NCBI RefSeq assembly: GCF_008801925.2
Contig: NZ_CP062804.1
Span: 2,604,001 to 2,668,000, forward strand
DNA from: Cupriavidus basilensis
GTDB taxonomy: Bacteria > Pseudomonadota > Gammaproteobacteria > Burkholderiales > Burkholderiaceae
Reading direction: 5' to 3'
Length of the DNA stretch: 64,000 nucleotides
Below are positions 33,573 through 41,507 of the stretch, in pieces. A model generated the notes under the pieces. It was given only the letters and a program-made list of their open reading frames with translations. It searched no databases and was not told the DNA's origin. Position 1 is the stretch's first letter. The number at the start of each line of letters is the position of its first letter. The position numbers were made by a program, and so were the translations under genes.

Positions 33573-34541
33573 TCAACCTTTCGGCGTTCCTGCGTTCACA
33601 TTTGGTGAATCCAGCCCCGCCAGCAGCGGTATCAGGGCCCGGGCGGCGGAGGATAGCTCCATCTGCGGCTGGTGGCACAGCACGAAGCGCCGGCATGCCC
33701 ATGTCTCGTCGATGGTGAGGTGCCGGAACCCCTTGCCGCGCGCGAACATGGCGGCTACCGACGCCGGCATGATGCCGATACCGATCTGTCCGGTGATCAT
33801 CGCGATCATGCTGTCGAAACTGCCCACGCGAACGCGCATGCGCAAGGGCCTGCCGGCCGCCACTGCCAGCCGGCCGAGCGTGATGGAGATGGAGGCGCCT
33901 TCGGTCAGGCCGATCACTTCATGGGCCAGCAGGTCGTCGATTGTCACCTTGCCCAGGCCAGCGAGCGCATGCGCGTGGTGCGCCACCAGCACCAGCCGGT
34001 CCTCGCGATAGGGCAGCGTCGGCAACGCGATCGGCCCGACCGTGCTCTCGAAGACGCCGACGTCCGCCAGCCCGCGCCTGACCGCCTGGATCACCCCCAC
34101 GCTGTTGAGCTCCTGCAGGTCCACCTTGATGTCCGGCCACGCCGCATGGCAGCGGCCAAGGTCGGCGGGCAGGAACTGCACCACGGCCGATGTACAGGCG
34201 GCGATCCGAATCACGCCTCGGTCGCCGTGCAGGAACGCGGCGGCGTCGTCCTGCATCCGGCCAACGGCATGGATCAAGCTGCGCGCATGCGCCAGCATGG
34301 CGCGGCCCGCATCGGTCAGCGCCATGCCATGCGGGCGGCGCTCGAACAGCGCCAGGCCGAGTTGGGCCTCCAGCTCGCGAATGCGCCGTGACGCGGCGGC
34401 CGGCACCAGGCACAGTTGCTCCGCGCCACGCGTGATGCCACCCAGCTCCGCGGTGGCGATGAACAGGCGCATGGTAGTCAGGTCGAAACGCAGGCTGGCA
34501 GCGGTACTGGCCGCCAGGCGTGCCGCGGGGGAGTTTGGCAT
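33573..34541 (-). CDS. LysR-family regulator of the Bug/PdxA2 genes
   Basis: A 322-residue LTTR: N-terminal HTH ('LRLFIATAELGGITRGAEQLCLVPAAASRRIRELEAQLG', about residues 23-62) and a periplasmic-binding-like effector domain. It is encoded on the same strand, 85 bases upstream of the Bug gene, rather than divergently. It probably controls the Bug-PdxA2 unit and senses the same hydroxy acid. Confidence 0.9.
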   Translation of the reverse strand: MPNSPAARLAASTAASLRFDLTTMRLFIATAELGGITRGAEQLCLVPAAASRRIRELEAQLGLALFERRPHGMALTDAGRAMLAHARSLIHAVGRMQDDAAAFLHGDRGVIRIAACTSAVVQFLPADLGRCHAAWPDIKVDLQELNSVGVIQAVRRGLADVGVFESTVGPIALPTLPYREDRLVLVAHHAHALAGLGKVTIDDLLAHEVIGLTEGASISITLGRLAVAAGRPLRMRVRVGSFDSMIAMITGQIGIGIMPASVAAMFARGKGFRHLTIDETWACRRFVLCHQPQMELSSAARALIPLLAGLDSPNVNAGTPKG

Positions 34542-34624
34542 GGGCTTCGGGGATCCGGTATCGGGTGCCCTGGGGGAGGCTGAGGCCAGAGTTTACTGTA
34601 TGGCCGGCAGTCGCGGCAGCGGCG

Positions 34625-34840
34625 TCACGACGGCGCGGCGATCAGCCCGCCCTGCGCAGATACCGGCTGGCGGCCCCGCTTGCGCCGGTAGTTGCCGTCC
34701 GCGTCCAGCTCCCAGGTGTCGCAGTTGTCCTAGAAGTAGACCCTCAGGCCTTCCTCGATCACGCGATCCTCGAAGGTTTTGTCCAGCACGGGGAAGCACA
34801 CCTCGACGCGCCGGAAGAAATCGCGTTCCATCCAGTTGTG
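34625..34840 (-). pseudogene. 3' end of a polyphosphate kinase gene (ppk1 remnant)
   Basis: About 70 codons read 'HNWMERDFFRRVEVCFPVLD...RVIEEGLRVYF', then an in-frame TAG at 34730-34732, then 'DNCDTWELDADGNYRR', ending at TGA (34625). This is the conserved C-terminus of PPK1 (the 'RRVEV.FP' and 'DN...WEL..DG.Y' motifs). The 5' part of the gene (about 600 codons) is absent and the stop codon interrupts what is left. Confidence 0.75.
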
Positions 34841-35003
34841 GAGCGTCACTCAACATTGAACCAGTCGCCCGTGTCCGGCCGCGGTGGAGTGCGTTCCCGC
34901 TCATTCAACTTTGAACTGGTGGTTCACCCATCTTTGCTGCACAGAGTCGTGATGACCTACTCCAACCAGGTCGCGGCGCGATTGGATGGAATAGGTCATG
35001 CTG
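34841..35003. other. junction sequence between the ppk remnant and the lipoprotein gene
   Basis: No gene is seen. Together with the ppk remnant it makes a gap of about 460 bases between the LysR and lipoprotein genes. Confidence 0.3.
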
Positions 35004-36938
35004 CTACATCCGGTCGATCCCCCAGACCGCCAGCGTGCGGCCAGCCGCATTGGTGGCCACGCGCGGCACCGGGTAGGTCGTGCCGTCGGCCGGTGTCGCG
35101 CTGAGCAGGTTGGGCACATCCCAGCCGCTGCCGGTCAGGTAGCGACTGGTCCTGACGTTGATGCCGGAGGCTTCCCACTGATACCAGATGGCCGTGGCGT
35201 TGCCGTCCGCACCCACGGCCACGCGGGGCGCATAGACGTCTCCCGGCACCGTGCCGCTGAACTTCTCCGGCACGCCCCAGCCCGTGCCAGCCGCGTAGCG
35301 GTTCGCACCGCCGTAGGCGCCAACCCCGTTCTGCTCCTGCCAGACCGCGATGGCATTGCCCGCCCCGTCGATCTCCACATGCGGGTCGTAGCATTCGCCA
35401 AGTGTATTGTTCGAGACGACCGTCGAAGTCTGCCACCCGCTGGCGGCAACGTACCGTGCCGACTGGATCGCAAAGGACAGGCTGGCCGTGCTCTGCACCC
35501 ACAACGCAAGGCCATTGCCGCTGCCATCCACCGCAACGGCCACTTGCCCGTAGACGTTGTACAGGTTGCCGCCGACGGCATTGAGCATGGCGCGCGGGCC
35601 CCAAGCGCTGGCGCCGGTTGTGACGCTGCGCCCGTAGATGTCCTGCGGGCCGTTTGACACGGTAGTACCATCGCCCTGCTGCTGCACCCACGCGATGAGC
35701 CCCTGGCCGGCGGCGTTGACCGCGACGTGGCTGTTGGCTGCGCTATTGACGCCGTCGCTGACCATGAACGGCGCGCCCCAGGCACCGGACAATGCTGCGT
35801 ACTTGACGGCCCACACATCAAAGTGGTTCGTGCGCCCGTCGCCTTGATACCAGGTCACGATGGCATTGCCCTGGCCGTCGACGGCGAGGTCCGGCGTGGA
35901 GACACCGGTAGCGACGCTCGCCGACGACACAACCCGCAGCGGCGCGCTCCAAGTCCGGGACGCAGCCGTGTAGCGGCTCGCCCAGAGGTTGCTGATGTTG
36001 TTCTCCGAGGCCATCCAGATCACGGTGGCATTACCCGCTGCGTCAAAGGCAACACGTGGCAGGAACGCATCGCCAGCGGTGCTCAACGTGGTCGCGGCTG
36101 CGCCGGCATCCGTCGGGAAGCGCGCACGAATGACGAATTGCGAAGCCACCTGCTCAGACCAGACCACGAGGCCGTTGCCGTTACTGTCTACCCCCACGTC
36201 GGGGTCGCTTGCGACCAGCGCATCCTGCGAAGTCCAGTCCGCGGCCGACAGCGCGCCGGCCAGGTTGCCGATGGGCGCCTGCAGCACCGTGCTGCCGTCC
36301 AGGTTGGCCACCGTGACGGTGCCGGCGCCATAGCTGACGGTGATGTTGTCCAGCAGTGCGTCCATGCCGGTATGATCCGCCGTGAACTTGCCGGACATCA
36401 GGTCAATGCTGGAGGCGGCGTACCTGGCCAGGAGCGGGGCGAGTTCGGCTGTCAGGATGGAGATGGCGCCGGGCAAGGCATTCGAGATAGTCGTGAAAGC
36501 AGCGGCACCAGATGCCGCGTAGATTGCGTCGAGTGCGTTCGTGCCCGCCGCGCCAACGACCGCGAGTTGGGTTAGTGGTGTAATGTTTGCCGCACCACTT
36601 GAGGGCGAGAAGGAATACAACCGCTGGGTTGCACCGTTCGCAGTCCATTCGGCCTTCAACATGAAGGGCGGCGTAAGATCGGCAGTGGAGAAGCTATAGG
36701 TGCCGTCCGTGGTGTCGACGTACCGCTCGTTCCCCGCAGCATCCTTCAGGTAAATTCGGCCGGAGATTGCCGACCCAGTTGCCGCAATGCCCGAGAGGCT
36801 CTGCACGACAGCAGGCGGCGGGGATCCGCCAGTGCCAGTGCCAGTGCTGGCGCTACTTCCTGCCGCAACATCACCACCACCACCACCGCCACAAGCGGCC
36901 AGGGCCAGGCACATGACCAGCACTAATACACGTTTCAT
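35004..36938 (-). CDS. repeat-rich lipoprotein with predicted beta-propeller
   Basis: A 644-residue lipoprotein: lipobox Leu-Ala-Ala-Cys and a glycine run, Ser/Thr/Gly linker, an N-terminal domain of about 200 residues, then at least eight repeats of about 45-55 residues. Each repeat centres on 'G-N-(A/G)-x-(A/V)-x-W' (for example 'GNGLVVWSEQ', 'GNAIVTWYQG', 'GNAIAVWQEQ', 'GNATAIWYQW'). The spacing suggests a propeller. A strong GGGAGG Shine-Dalgarno precedes the ATG at 36938. It is a surface or periplasmic binding protein of unknown ligand, monocistronic within decayed DNA. Confidence 0.82.
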   Translation of the reverse strand: MKRVLVLVMCLALAACGGGGGGDVAAGSSASTGTGTGGSPPPAVVQSLSGIAATGSAISGRIYLKDAAGNERYVDTTDGTYSFSTADLTPPFMLKAEWTANGATQRLYSFSPSSGAANITPLTQLAVVGAAGTNALDAIYAASGAAAFTTISNALPGAISILTAELAPLLARYAASSIDLMSGKFTADHTGMDALLDNITVSYGAGTVTVANLDGSTVLQAPIGNLAGALSAADWTSQDALVASDPDVGVDSNGNGLVVWSEQVASQFVIRARFPTDAGAAATTLSTAGDAFLPRVAFDAAGNATVIWMASENNISNLWASRYTAASRTWSAPLRVVSSASVATGVSTPDLAVDGQGNAIVTWYQGDGRTNHFDVWAVKYAALSGAWGAPFMVSDGVNSAANSHVAVNAAGQGLIAWVQQQGDGTTVSNGPQDIYGRSVTTGASAWGPRAMLNAVGGNLYNVYGQVAVAVDGSGNGLALWVQSTASLSFAIQSARYVAASGWQTSTVVSNNTLGECYDPHVEIDGAGNAIAVWQEQNGVGAYGGANRYAAGTGWGVPEKFSGTVPGDVYAPRVAVGADGNATAIWYQWEASGINVRTSRYLTGSGWDVPNLLSATPADGTTYPVPRVATNAAGRTLAVWGIDRM

Positions 36939-37254
36939 TGCGAACCTCCCGATGCAGTGCATCGGCTATCGGCAACTGTGCGGGGTTCTTGAGTCGGATA
37001 GCGGCGATCGTTGGCTGGATGGCCGGGTACGGGTTACCGGGAAAGGCCGTGCCCGATGTGCATTTCAAGCGCGGGACGTAATGCGGTTGTGTCGCAGTGA
37101 GGGAGAGTAGGCCGCCGAAGTAGACAACGGCCGTATTGGTTAATGGCCAGCGAGTTAGATTGTTGCGCTGCGGACGCAACGCTCCCATCGGCGCGCAGCC
37201 TGGGCGAACAATTTGCCAAGGCGTCGTGCAATGGGCGCAGGTGTCTTGGCGGGA
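36939..37254. other. leader of the lipoprotein gene and unassigned DNA
   Basis: The first part holds the Shine-Dalgarno and presumably the promoter of the minus-strand lipoprotein gene, though no clear -35/-10 pair is seen. The rest has no recognisable gene. Confidence 0.3.
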
Positions 37255-37350
37255 AGCCGCTGCCACCCAGTTGTCCGGCACGCCGGCCTCGCCCGCGCTC
37301 GGCACGTCCGGCAGTGGCGGCGAGCGCTTGGGCGCGGTGTAGGCCGATGC
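37255..37350 (-). pseudogene. fragment of a Bug/TctC protein gene
   Basis: About 30 codons read 'TAPKRSPPLPDVPSAGEAGVPDNW', matching the conserved Bug segment 'KR...LPDVPT..EAG.P'. Nothing before or after in the frame fits, so it is an isolated piece of a Bug gene. Confidence 0.6.
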
Positions 37351-37399
37351 CGATGTGTCCGAATCGCTCTCGCCCATGAATCGTGTCCATTGAAATGGC

Positions 37400-37615
37400 C
37401 GTGGACACGATCCTGCACCGTGCGGCCTTTAACGCGAACAGGGCGTCGTTTCCCTTCTCACTGACAATCGCTTGCTGCGCTTCGTCGATTACCAGCACAA
37501 TGGGCTTGTCCACATCATCCGATAGGGCGGCAAGTGCCGCCGACAGGGAAAGCCCTTCGCCAAGGCCAACCCGATCAAGGGAGAACGACATCCCGCCAAC
37601 CGCGACTTTCTCCAT
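37400..37615 (-). pseudogene. fragment of a P-loop ATPase gene
   Basis: About 70 codons contain a hydrophobic strand plus Walker B-like 'PIVLVIDEAQQ' and 'KGNDALFALKAAR'. This is the middle of an AAA-type ATPase; the Walker A part upstream and the sensor regions downstream are missing. It is one of a row of fragments from 37.2 to 39.2 kb. Confidence 0.55.
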
Positions 37616-37651
37616 TCCAGCAGAGCGAGCGAGTCACTTAATGACGCGTTC

Positions 37652-37909
37652 ATGGCTCGCGAGCTCGGCCCACACGGCCCCGACAATGACCTCTCCTGGG
37701 TCAGCTCGGCGAGCTTCCCACAGATCGGCATAGACTACGAGGGCACCGAGGTTCTCCAACGCCGGCCGCACTTCGCACGCGCTTTCTCGCTGAGTGCGGA
37801 CCTTGACGCGTCGAAGATCGAGGCGAACCTGCAGGACGGCGTGCTCAAGCTGACGATCCCGCGTCGCGACGAAGCGCGCCCACGCCGCATTACTGTCAAC
37901 GTGGCGTGA
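37652..37909 (+). pseudogene. C-terminal half of a small heat-shock protein (Hsp20)
   Basis: From about residue 38 on, the sequence reads 'FARAFSLSADLDASKIEANLQDGVLKLTIPR', the end of the alpha-crystallin domain, and finishes 'RRITVNVA'. The preceding 37 codons do not fit an Hsp20 N-terminus, so the 5' half has been replaced. An 85-codon frame is open from an ATG but is unlikely to make a functional chaperone. Confidence 0.7.
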
Positions 37910-37998
37910 GTGGCCGTCGCCCGCCGGGTAGCGGTGGCATCCGCAAGGGCGCGACCGCAGTGCCCGCGGAAATTGTCTGGACATTCGGTGAGGACAAG

Positions 37999-38268
37999 AT
38001 GAAAACAGATCTGGGTAAATGGAACCCCTTCAAGCTCCTACGCAAATCGACGGAGGACGGGCAGCCGGCGGGCGAGTCATCAATTGTTCCCGCGCCAAGG
38101 CACCGGACACCGGACTGGCCTGACGTTTCGCGGCTGCTTTCAAGCGACCCATGGCGTGCGATGGGCGAGCTTCTGCATGAACCCTTCGCGGGCTTCGGGC
38201 AGCCTTCCCGCGGCATTTGGGCACCGCCATATTTTACCCCTGCTGATCTCCCTGACCAGGCGGCGTGA
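37999..38268 (+). pseudogene. 5' part of a second Hsp20-type gene
   Basis: An ATG with GAGGA 5 bases upstream opens an 89-codon frame whose first 70 codons ('WNPFKLLRKS...DPWRAMGELLHEPFAGFG') resemble the N-terminal arm of Hsp20 proteins found in mobile stress-tolerance islands. The alpha-crystallin domain is absent: the frame runs into a LysR fragment. Together with the previous entry it suggests a broken tandem of hsp20 genes. Confidence 0.5.
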
Positions 38269-38500
38269 ACGACTGGATTTATCCATTATCTTCAGTGAAC
38301 GCCGAACAGATTTGATCAGCGACGGGGTTGAGCTGGTTGTACGTATCGGCGAACTGGAGAACGACGCAGACCTCGTTGCCAGAAAATTAGGCGAACAGAG
38401 GCTCGTCATCTGCTGCGCACCATCCTATTTGAAGAAACGTGAAGCGCCGCGGGTAAAGGAAGATCTTTTGCAGCATGAGCCCAGCAAGCGAGTTCGCTAG
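38228..38500 (+). pseudogene. fragment of a LysR effector domain
   Basis: About 80 codons read 'LSIIFSERRTDLISDGVELVVRIGEL' and 'DLVARKLGEQRLVICCAPSYLKK', the first half of the periplasmic-binding-like domain of LTTRs of the CrgA/DsdC-like group ('L.LSD..VDLI..G.DLAIRIG.L.DSSLVAR'). HTH and C-terminus are missing. Confidence 0.65.
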
Positions 38501-38617
38501 AGTCCGCTGTATCATCTATGCCGTTGGCGCAGCGACGGTAGGATTTGCGACGCCCGCCCCCCCCCCCGCATCGCAAATACCTTGAGAGACTAGTCGTGTG
38601 TCAGAATTTTGATGATG

Positions 38618-39172
38618 TGTCGCTCGAGACACCTATCGCCGCTGACGCGGATACCCTAAACGCCTTTGCTTTCGGCATCATTGGCTTCGGACCAGACGGC
38701 ATAGCCGCCCACTGTCAGTCGTCATGCTGGACGCCGACCAGTTCAAAGGTATCAATGACACGCCAGGGCACCAAGCCGGCGACGAGGTCTTGAAACGGAT
38801 TGTCGCGGAAGCGAAGGGGATTCTACGTTCGTCTGATATCGTCGCGAGGCTTGGCGGAGAAGAATTTATACTGCTACTGCCGTCCACGACGTCCAACGAA
38901 GCGGCTGCAGTGGCTGAACGCGTACGGGCTGCCGTCGAGAGCGCGTACATCGATACGCGAGCCGGCCCGTTGCAGGCAACGGTCAGTCTTGGCGTGGCGT
39001 CTCTAGGTCATACGACCATGACACTCGAATCTTATTGGCAGTCGCCGACCGCGCCCTCTATGAGGCGAAGGGCGCGGGGCGAAACTGCGTGCGTATCGGC
39101 CACATCGATAATGCTAGTGCGGTTTTCGATTGCGAGGTCTGCGAAGACAGTAAAGCACCGGCAGACCTATAG
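38618..39172 (+). pseudogene. broken diguanylate cyclase (GGDEF domain)
   Basis: A GGDEF domain spread over at least three frames. 'LETPIAADADTLN' stands for the usual 'LE.lA..D.LTGL'. 'RPLSVVMLDADQFKGIND' and the catalytic 'RLGGEEF' follow from 38700 on. Past about 39028 the frame shifts and 'AVADRALYEAKGAGRN' is found in another frame, ending at TAG 39170. The active-site motif itself is intact. Upstream sensor sequence is absent, so it is a remnant. It precedes an intact EAL gene, so the two may once have been one c-di-GMP module. Confidence 0.72.
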
Positions 39173-39236
39173 CCTAGTGACGGCCAGAAAGCGGAACAAT
39201 CGCACCGAATAACTACAACACCGGAACGCAGGAAAG

Positions 39237-40028
39237 ATGGACTCTTTTAGGATTCATAGCCAGGAAGAACTGGCTGGACAGGCGCAACAATGCGCAGGAT
39301 GTGGCAATGAAACGCCATTGCCTCTCGAAATTGGCTTTGCGTTCCAGCCAATCGTGGACGTCAGCTCCAAGTCTGTATACGCATGCGAAGCGCTCGTGCG
39401 TGGTGCAAAAGGCGAATCCGCATATTCCGTTCTGTCGCAAATCGATGACGGGAACAGATATCGATTTGACCAGCATTGCCGTCAAGTTGCTATCGCCAAC
39501 GCTGCCGCACTCGGTCTGGATGCTTTTCTGTCCATCAATTTCCTGCCGAATGCCGTCTATCGCCCGGAGGTTTGCATTCGCACCACCCTGGAGGCCGCCC
39601 AGAAGAATGGATTTCCTCTTGAGCGAATCATCTTCGAGACAGTCGAGGGGGAGCATATCGGTGATCGTGCACGCCTTGTCGAGATTTTCAAGGCGTACAA
39701 GAAGTTCGGTTTCCTGACTGCAATTGATGATTTCGGCGCTGGATACTCCGGGCTCGCCCTGCTTGTAGATTTTCAGCCCGATATTGTCAAGCTCGATATG
39801 GCTCTGCTGCGCGGCATAGACACCGATACGGTGCGCCAGCGGATCGTGCGAGGCGTGCTATCGATATGTGATGACCTCGGTATTCGGGTGGTGGCTGAAG
39901 GTATCGAAACTAAAGGGGAGCGTGACTTTTTTATCGCGTACGGGGTCAGCTTGATGCAAGGCTATTTCTTTGCGAAGCCTGCTTTCGCAGCTATTCCCAA
40001 ACTCGATCCGGAAGTCTTCGCCGCATAG
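39237..40028 (+). CDS. EAL-domain c-di-GMP phosphodiesterase
   Basis: A 263-residue stand-alone EAL protein. The signature glutamate is Glu51 in 'EALVRG'. Downstream are the Asn of 'INFLPN', Glu of 'FETVEGE', the metal-binding Asp pair in 'AIDDFGAGYSGL', Lys in 'IVKLDM', Glu of 'AEGIE' and the closing 'MQGYFFAKP', so the catalytic set looks complete. A Cys-x-x-Cys near residue 19-22 ('QQCAGCGN') precedes the domain. It would hydrolyse c-di-GMP to pGpG. The preceding diguanylate cyclase gene is broken. Confidence 0.92.
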   Translation: MDSFRIHSQEELAGQAQQCAGCGNETPLPLEIGFAFQPIVDVSSKSVYACEALVRGAKGESAYSVLSQIDDGNRYRFDQHCRQVAIANAAALGLDAFLSINFLPNAVYRPEVCIRTTLEAAQKNGFPLERIIFETVEGEHIGDRARLVEIFKAYKKFGFLTAIDDFGAGYSGLALLVDFQPDIVKLDMALLRGIDTDTVRQRIVRGVLSICDDLGIRVVAEGIETKGERDFFIAYGVSLMQGYFFAKPAFAAIPKLDPEVFAA

Positions 40029-40174
40029 TAGGCCAGCACGCCCACGTAGTACGAATGAGAAACCCTTCGCATTGGCTATGTTGACCGAAGGCTTGAGCAG
40101 TGGGCCAGACGAAACTCCCCGGGGCTACTCACCTGTTGTACTAGTCGCCGTTAGGGTAGTGGCTGAGCGCATGT

Positions 40175-40587
40175 GTGTGACGCCATCATCGAGGCGCTCA
40201 CTAGCAGCCGCGGGCGCTGGAGGCGTGTCGCCAGCCAGACCACCAGCCGCTGAGTCAGGCCGATCCGGCTGTCCCCAACACGCGCTTGCGCGCCGTCGTC
40301 CAGCCTGAGCCCAAGATGGGCGCTCCGGCCAGGTTGATCACTAAGTCGAAGACCGCATCGGCCGGCAGCGCCTGAAGGCTTTCAGTGATACGAGAGCCCG
40401 CGGGCAGCCGCCGCGCGGCGCTGGTCGGTTGGCGCGACAGCACGGTGACAGTGTGGCCGGCCATCAGCAGATGGGGCACCAGAGCGCGGCCGATGAAACC
40501 GCTGCCGCCGGTGACGAGGAAGCGTTGCGGAGCGGCGCCAACTCGGCCCGCGGTTTGTGAGCTGGGGGCAGTCAGAGGAGCGGTCAT
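40175..40587 (-). pseudogene. TIGR01777-type epimerase gene, frameshifted and truncated
   Basis: The N-terminus is normal: 'FLVTGGSGFIGRALVPHLL' cofactor loop and 'VINLAGAPILGSGWTTARKRVL'. Near 40270 a G-run appears one base short. In the shifted frame the next conserved segment continues 'DSRIGLTQRLVVWLA...RPRLLVSAS'. After that (about 40175) homology ends, so the C-terminal half is gone. Intact family members are about 300 residues and commonly accompany photolyase-type genes, as here. It overlaps the start of the direction-shared Cho-like gene's 3' end by four bases. Confidence 0.7.
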
Positions 40588-41507
40588 AGTTTGATCAGGT
40601 CGTGGTTACCCAGGAGGATTGGCTTGCACAACACGCGATAAGCGTCAGCGTCAAAGGCGGGGGCGACCCGGCGCAGCGCGCGTGCGCGGGCGAGATCGGG
40701 AGCACTGCCCAGATAGCACCAGTTGCGCACCACGTGGATGCGGGCGACCTCGCCATCGTCTTCGCGCAGGCCGATCGCGCCGCCAAAGGGCCAACAGGCT
40801 ACGCGTACTGCTTGCAGTGAGGCCACGAGGCGGTCTCGGTGCGCGGCCTCGGTTTCGGCGCCCGCACAGGCGCCGGCGCAGCGGCCCAGCATGGCGCGAA
40901 AGCAGCGCCCGCGCACGGCGGGCCGTTCTAGGCCCAGCAGGTGCAGACACAAACGATGTGCGTCGGCTAGCTCGCGCAGATGGTCCAGCGCCGCGCGCCG
41001 GCCGGCGAAGAGGCCGTAAAAGTCGGGCTCGTGCGCGAAGTCAATGCGGTTCGCGTACACCACCTCGGGCATGCCGTCGACGAGGCGCAGCGAACAAAGT
41101 TGCTGCTGGCGGCGCAGACGCTGGTTGAATAGAGGCAACTGCTCCTTGATGAGGCGCGCTTCCAGCAGCAGTGCGCCGATCTCGCCCCCGGTGCGCTCAT
41201 GGTCGATACGACGCAGTTGCTGCAGCATGCGCGCTTCTTGGGCATTGCGCAGATGCGACAGGACGCGCGAGCGCAGATCGACGCTCTTGCCGATATAAAG
41301 CGGCAGTCCGCCCCGCTCGCCATGGAACAGGTAGACGCCCGGGGCACGCGGCAGCGCGCGGGCCACTTCCCGAAGCGGCTCCAGGCCCGCAGGCAGCAGG
41401 GCGGCGCTCGGCGGCGCGTCCGGCGTCGGCCTGACGATGCCGGACAGCGGGGCGGCTCGGCGGTGGAGCCTGCTGCCCGGAAGGCGGGGCGAATGCGCTC
41501 GCTTCAT
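40584..41507 (-). CDS. cho: Cho/UvrC-like excinuclease (GIY-YIG)
   Basis: A 307-residue protein with an N-terminal GIY-YIG nuclease domain: 'APGVYLFHGERGGLPLYIGKS', then 'RVLSHLRN' and 'GALLLEARLIKEQLPLFNQRLR'. A C-terminal region has the UvrC-like cysteine-bearing 'RGRCFRAMLGRCAGACAG'. E. coli Cho is 295 residues and makes the 3' incision in nucleotide-excision repair. Its start overlaps the stop of the photolyase gene by four bases, so the two repair genes are co-translated. Confidence 0.85.
   Translation of the reverse strand: MKRAHSPRLPGSRLHRRAAPLSGIVRPTPDAPPSAALLPAGLEPLREVARALPRAPGVYLFHGERGGLPLYIGKSVDLRSRVLSHLRNAQEARMLQQLRRIDHERTGGEIGALLLEARLIKEQLPLFNQRLRRQQQLCSLRLVDGMPEVVYANRIDFAHEPDFYGLFAGRRAALDHLRELADAHRLCLHLLGLERPAVRGRCFRAMLGRCAGACAGAETEAAHRDRLVASLQAVRVACWPFGGAIGLREDDGEVARIHVVRNWCYLGSAPDLARARALRRVAPAFDADAYRVLCKPILLGNHDLIKL

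Noticed and set aside
36367..36402. Possible CRISPR-like or tandem repeats in the lipoprotein gene
   Set aside because: The periodicity reflects the repeated G-N-A-x-x-W protein motif at about 150 bases, without conserved DNA repeats or spacers.
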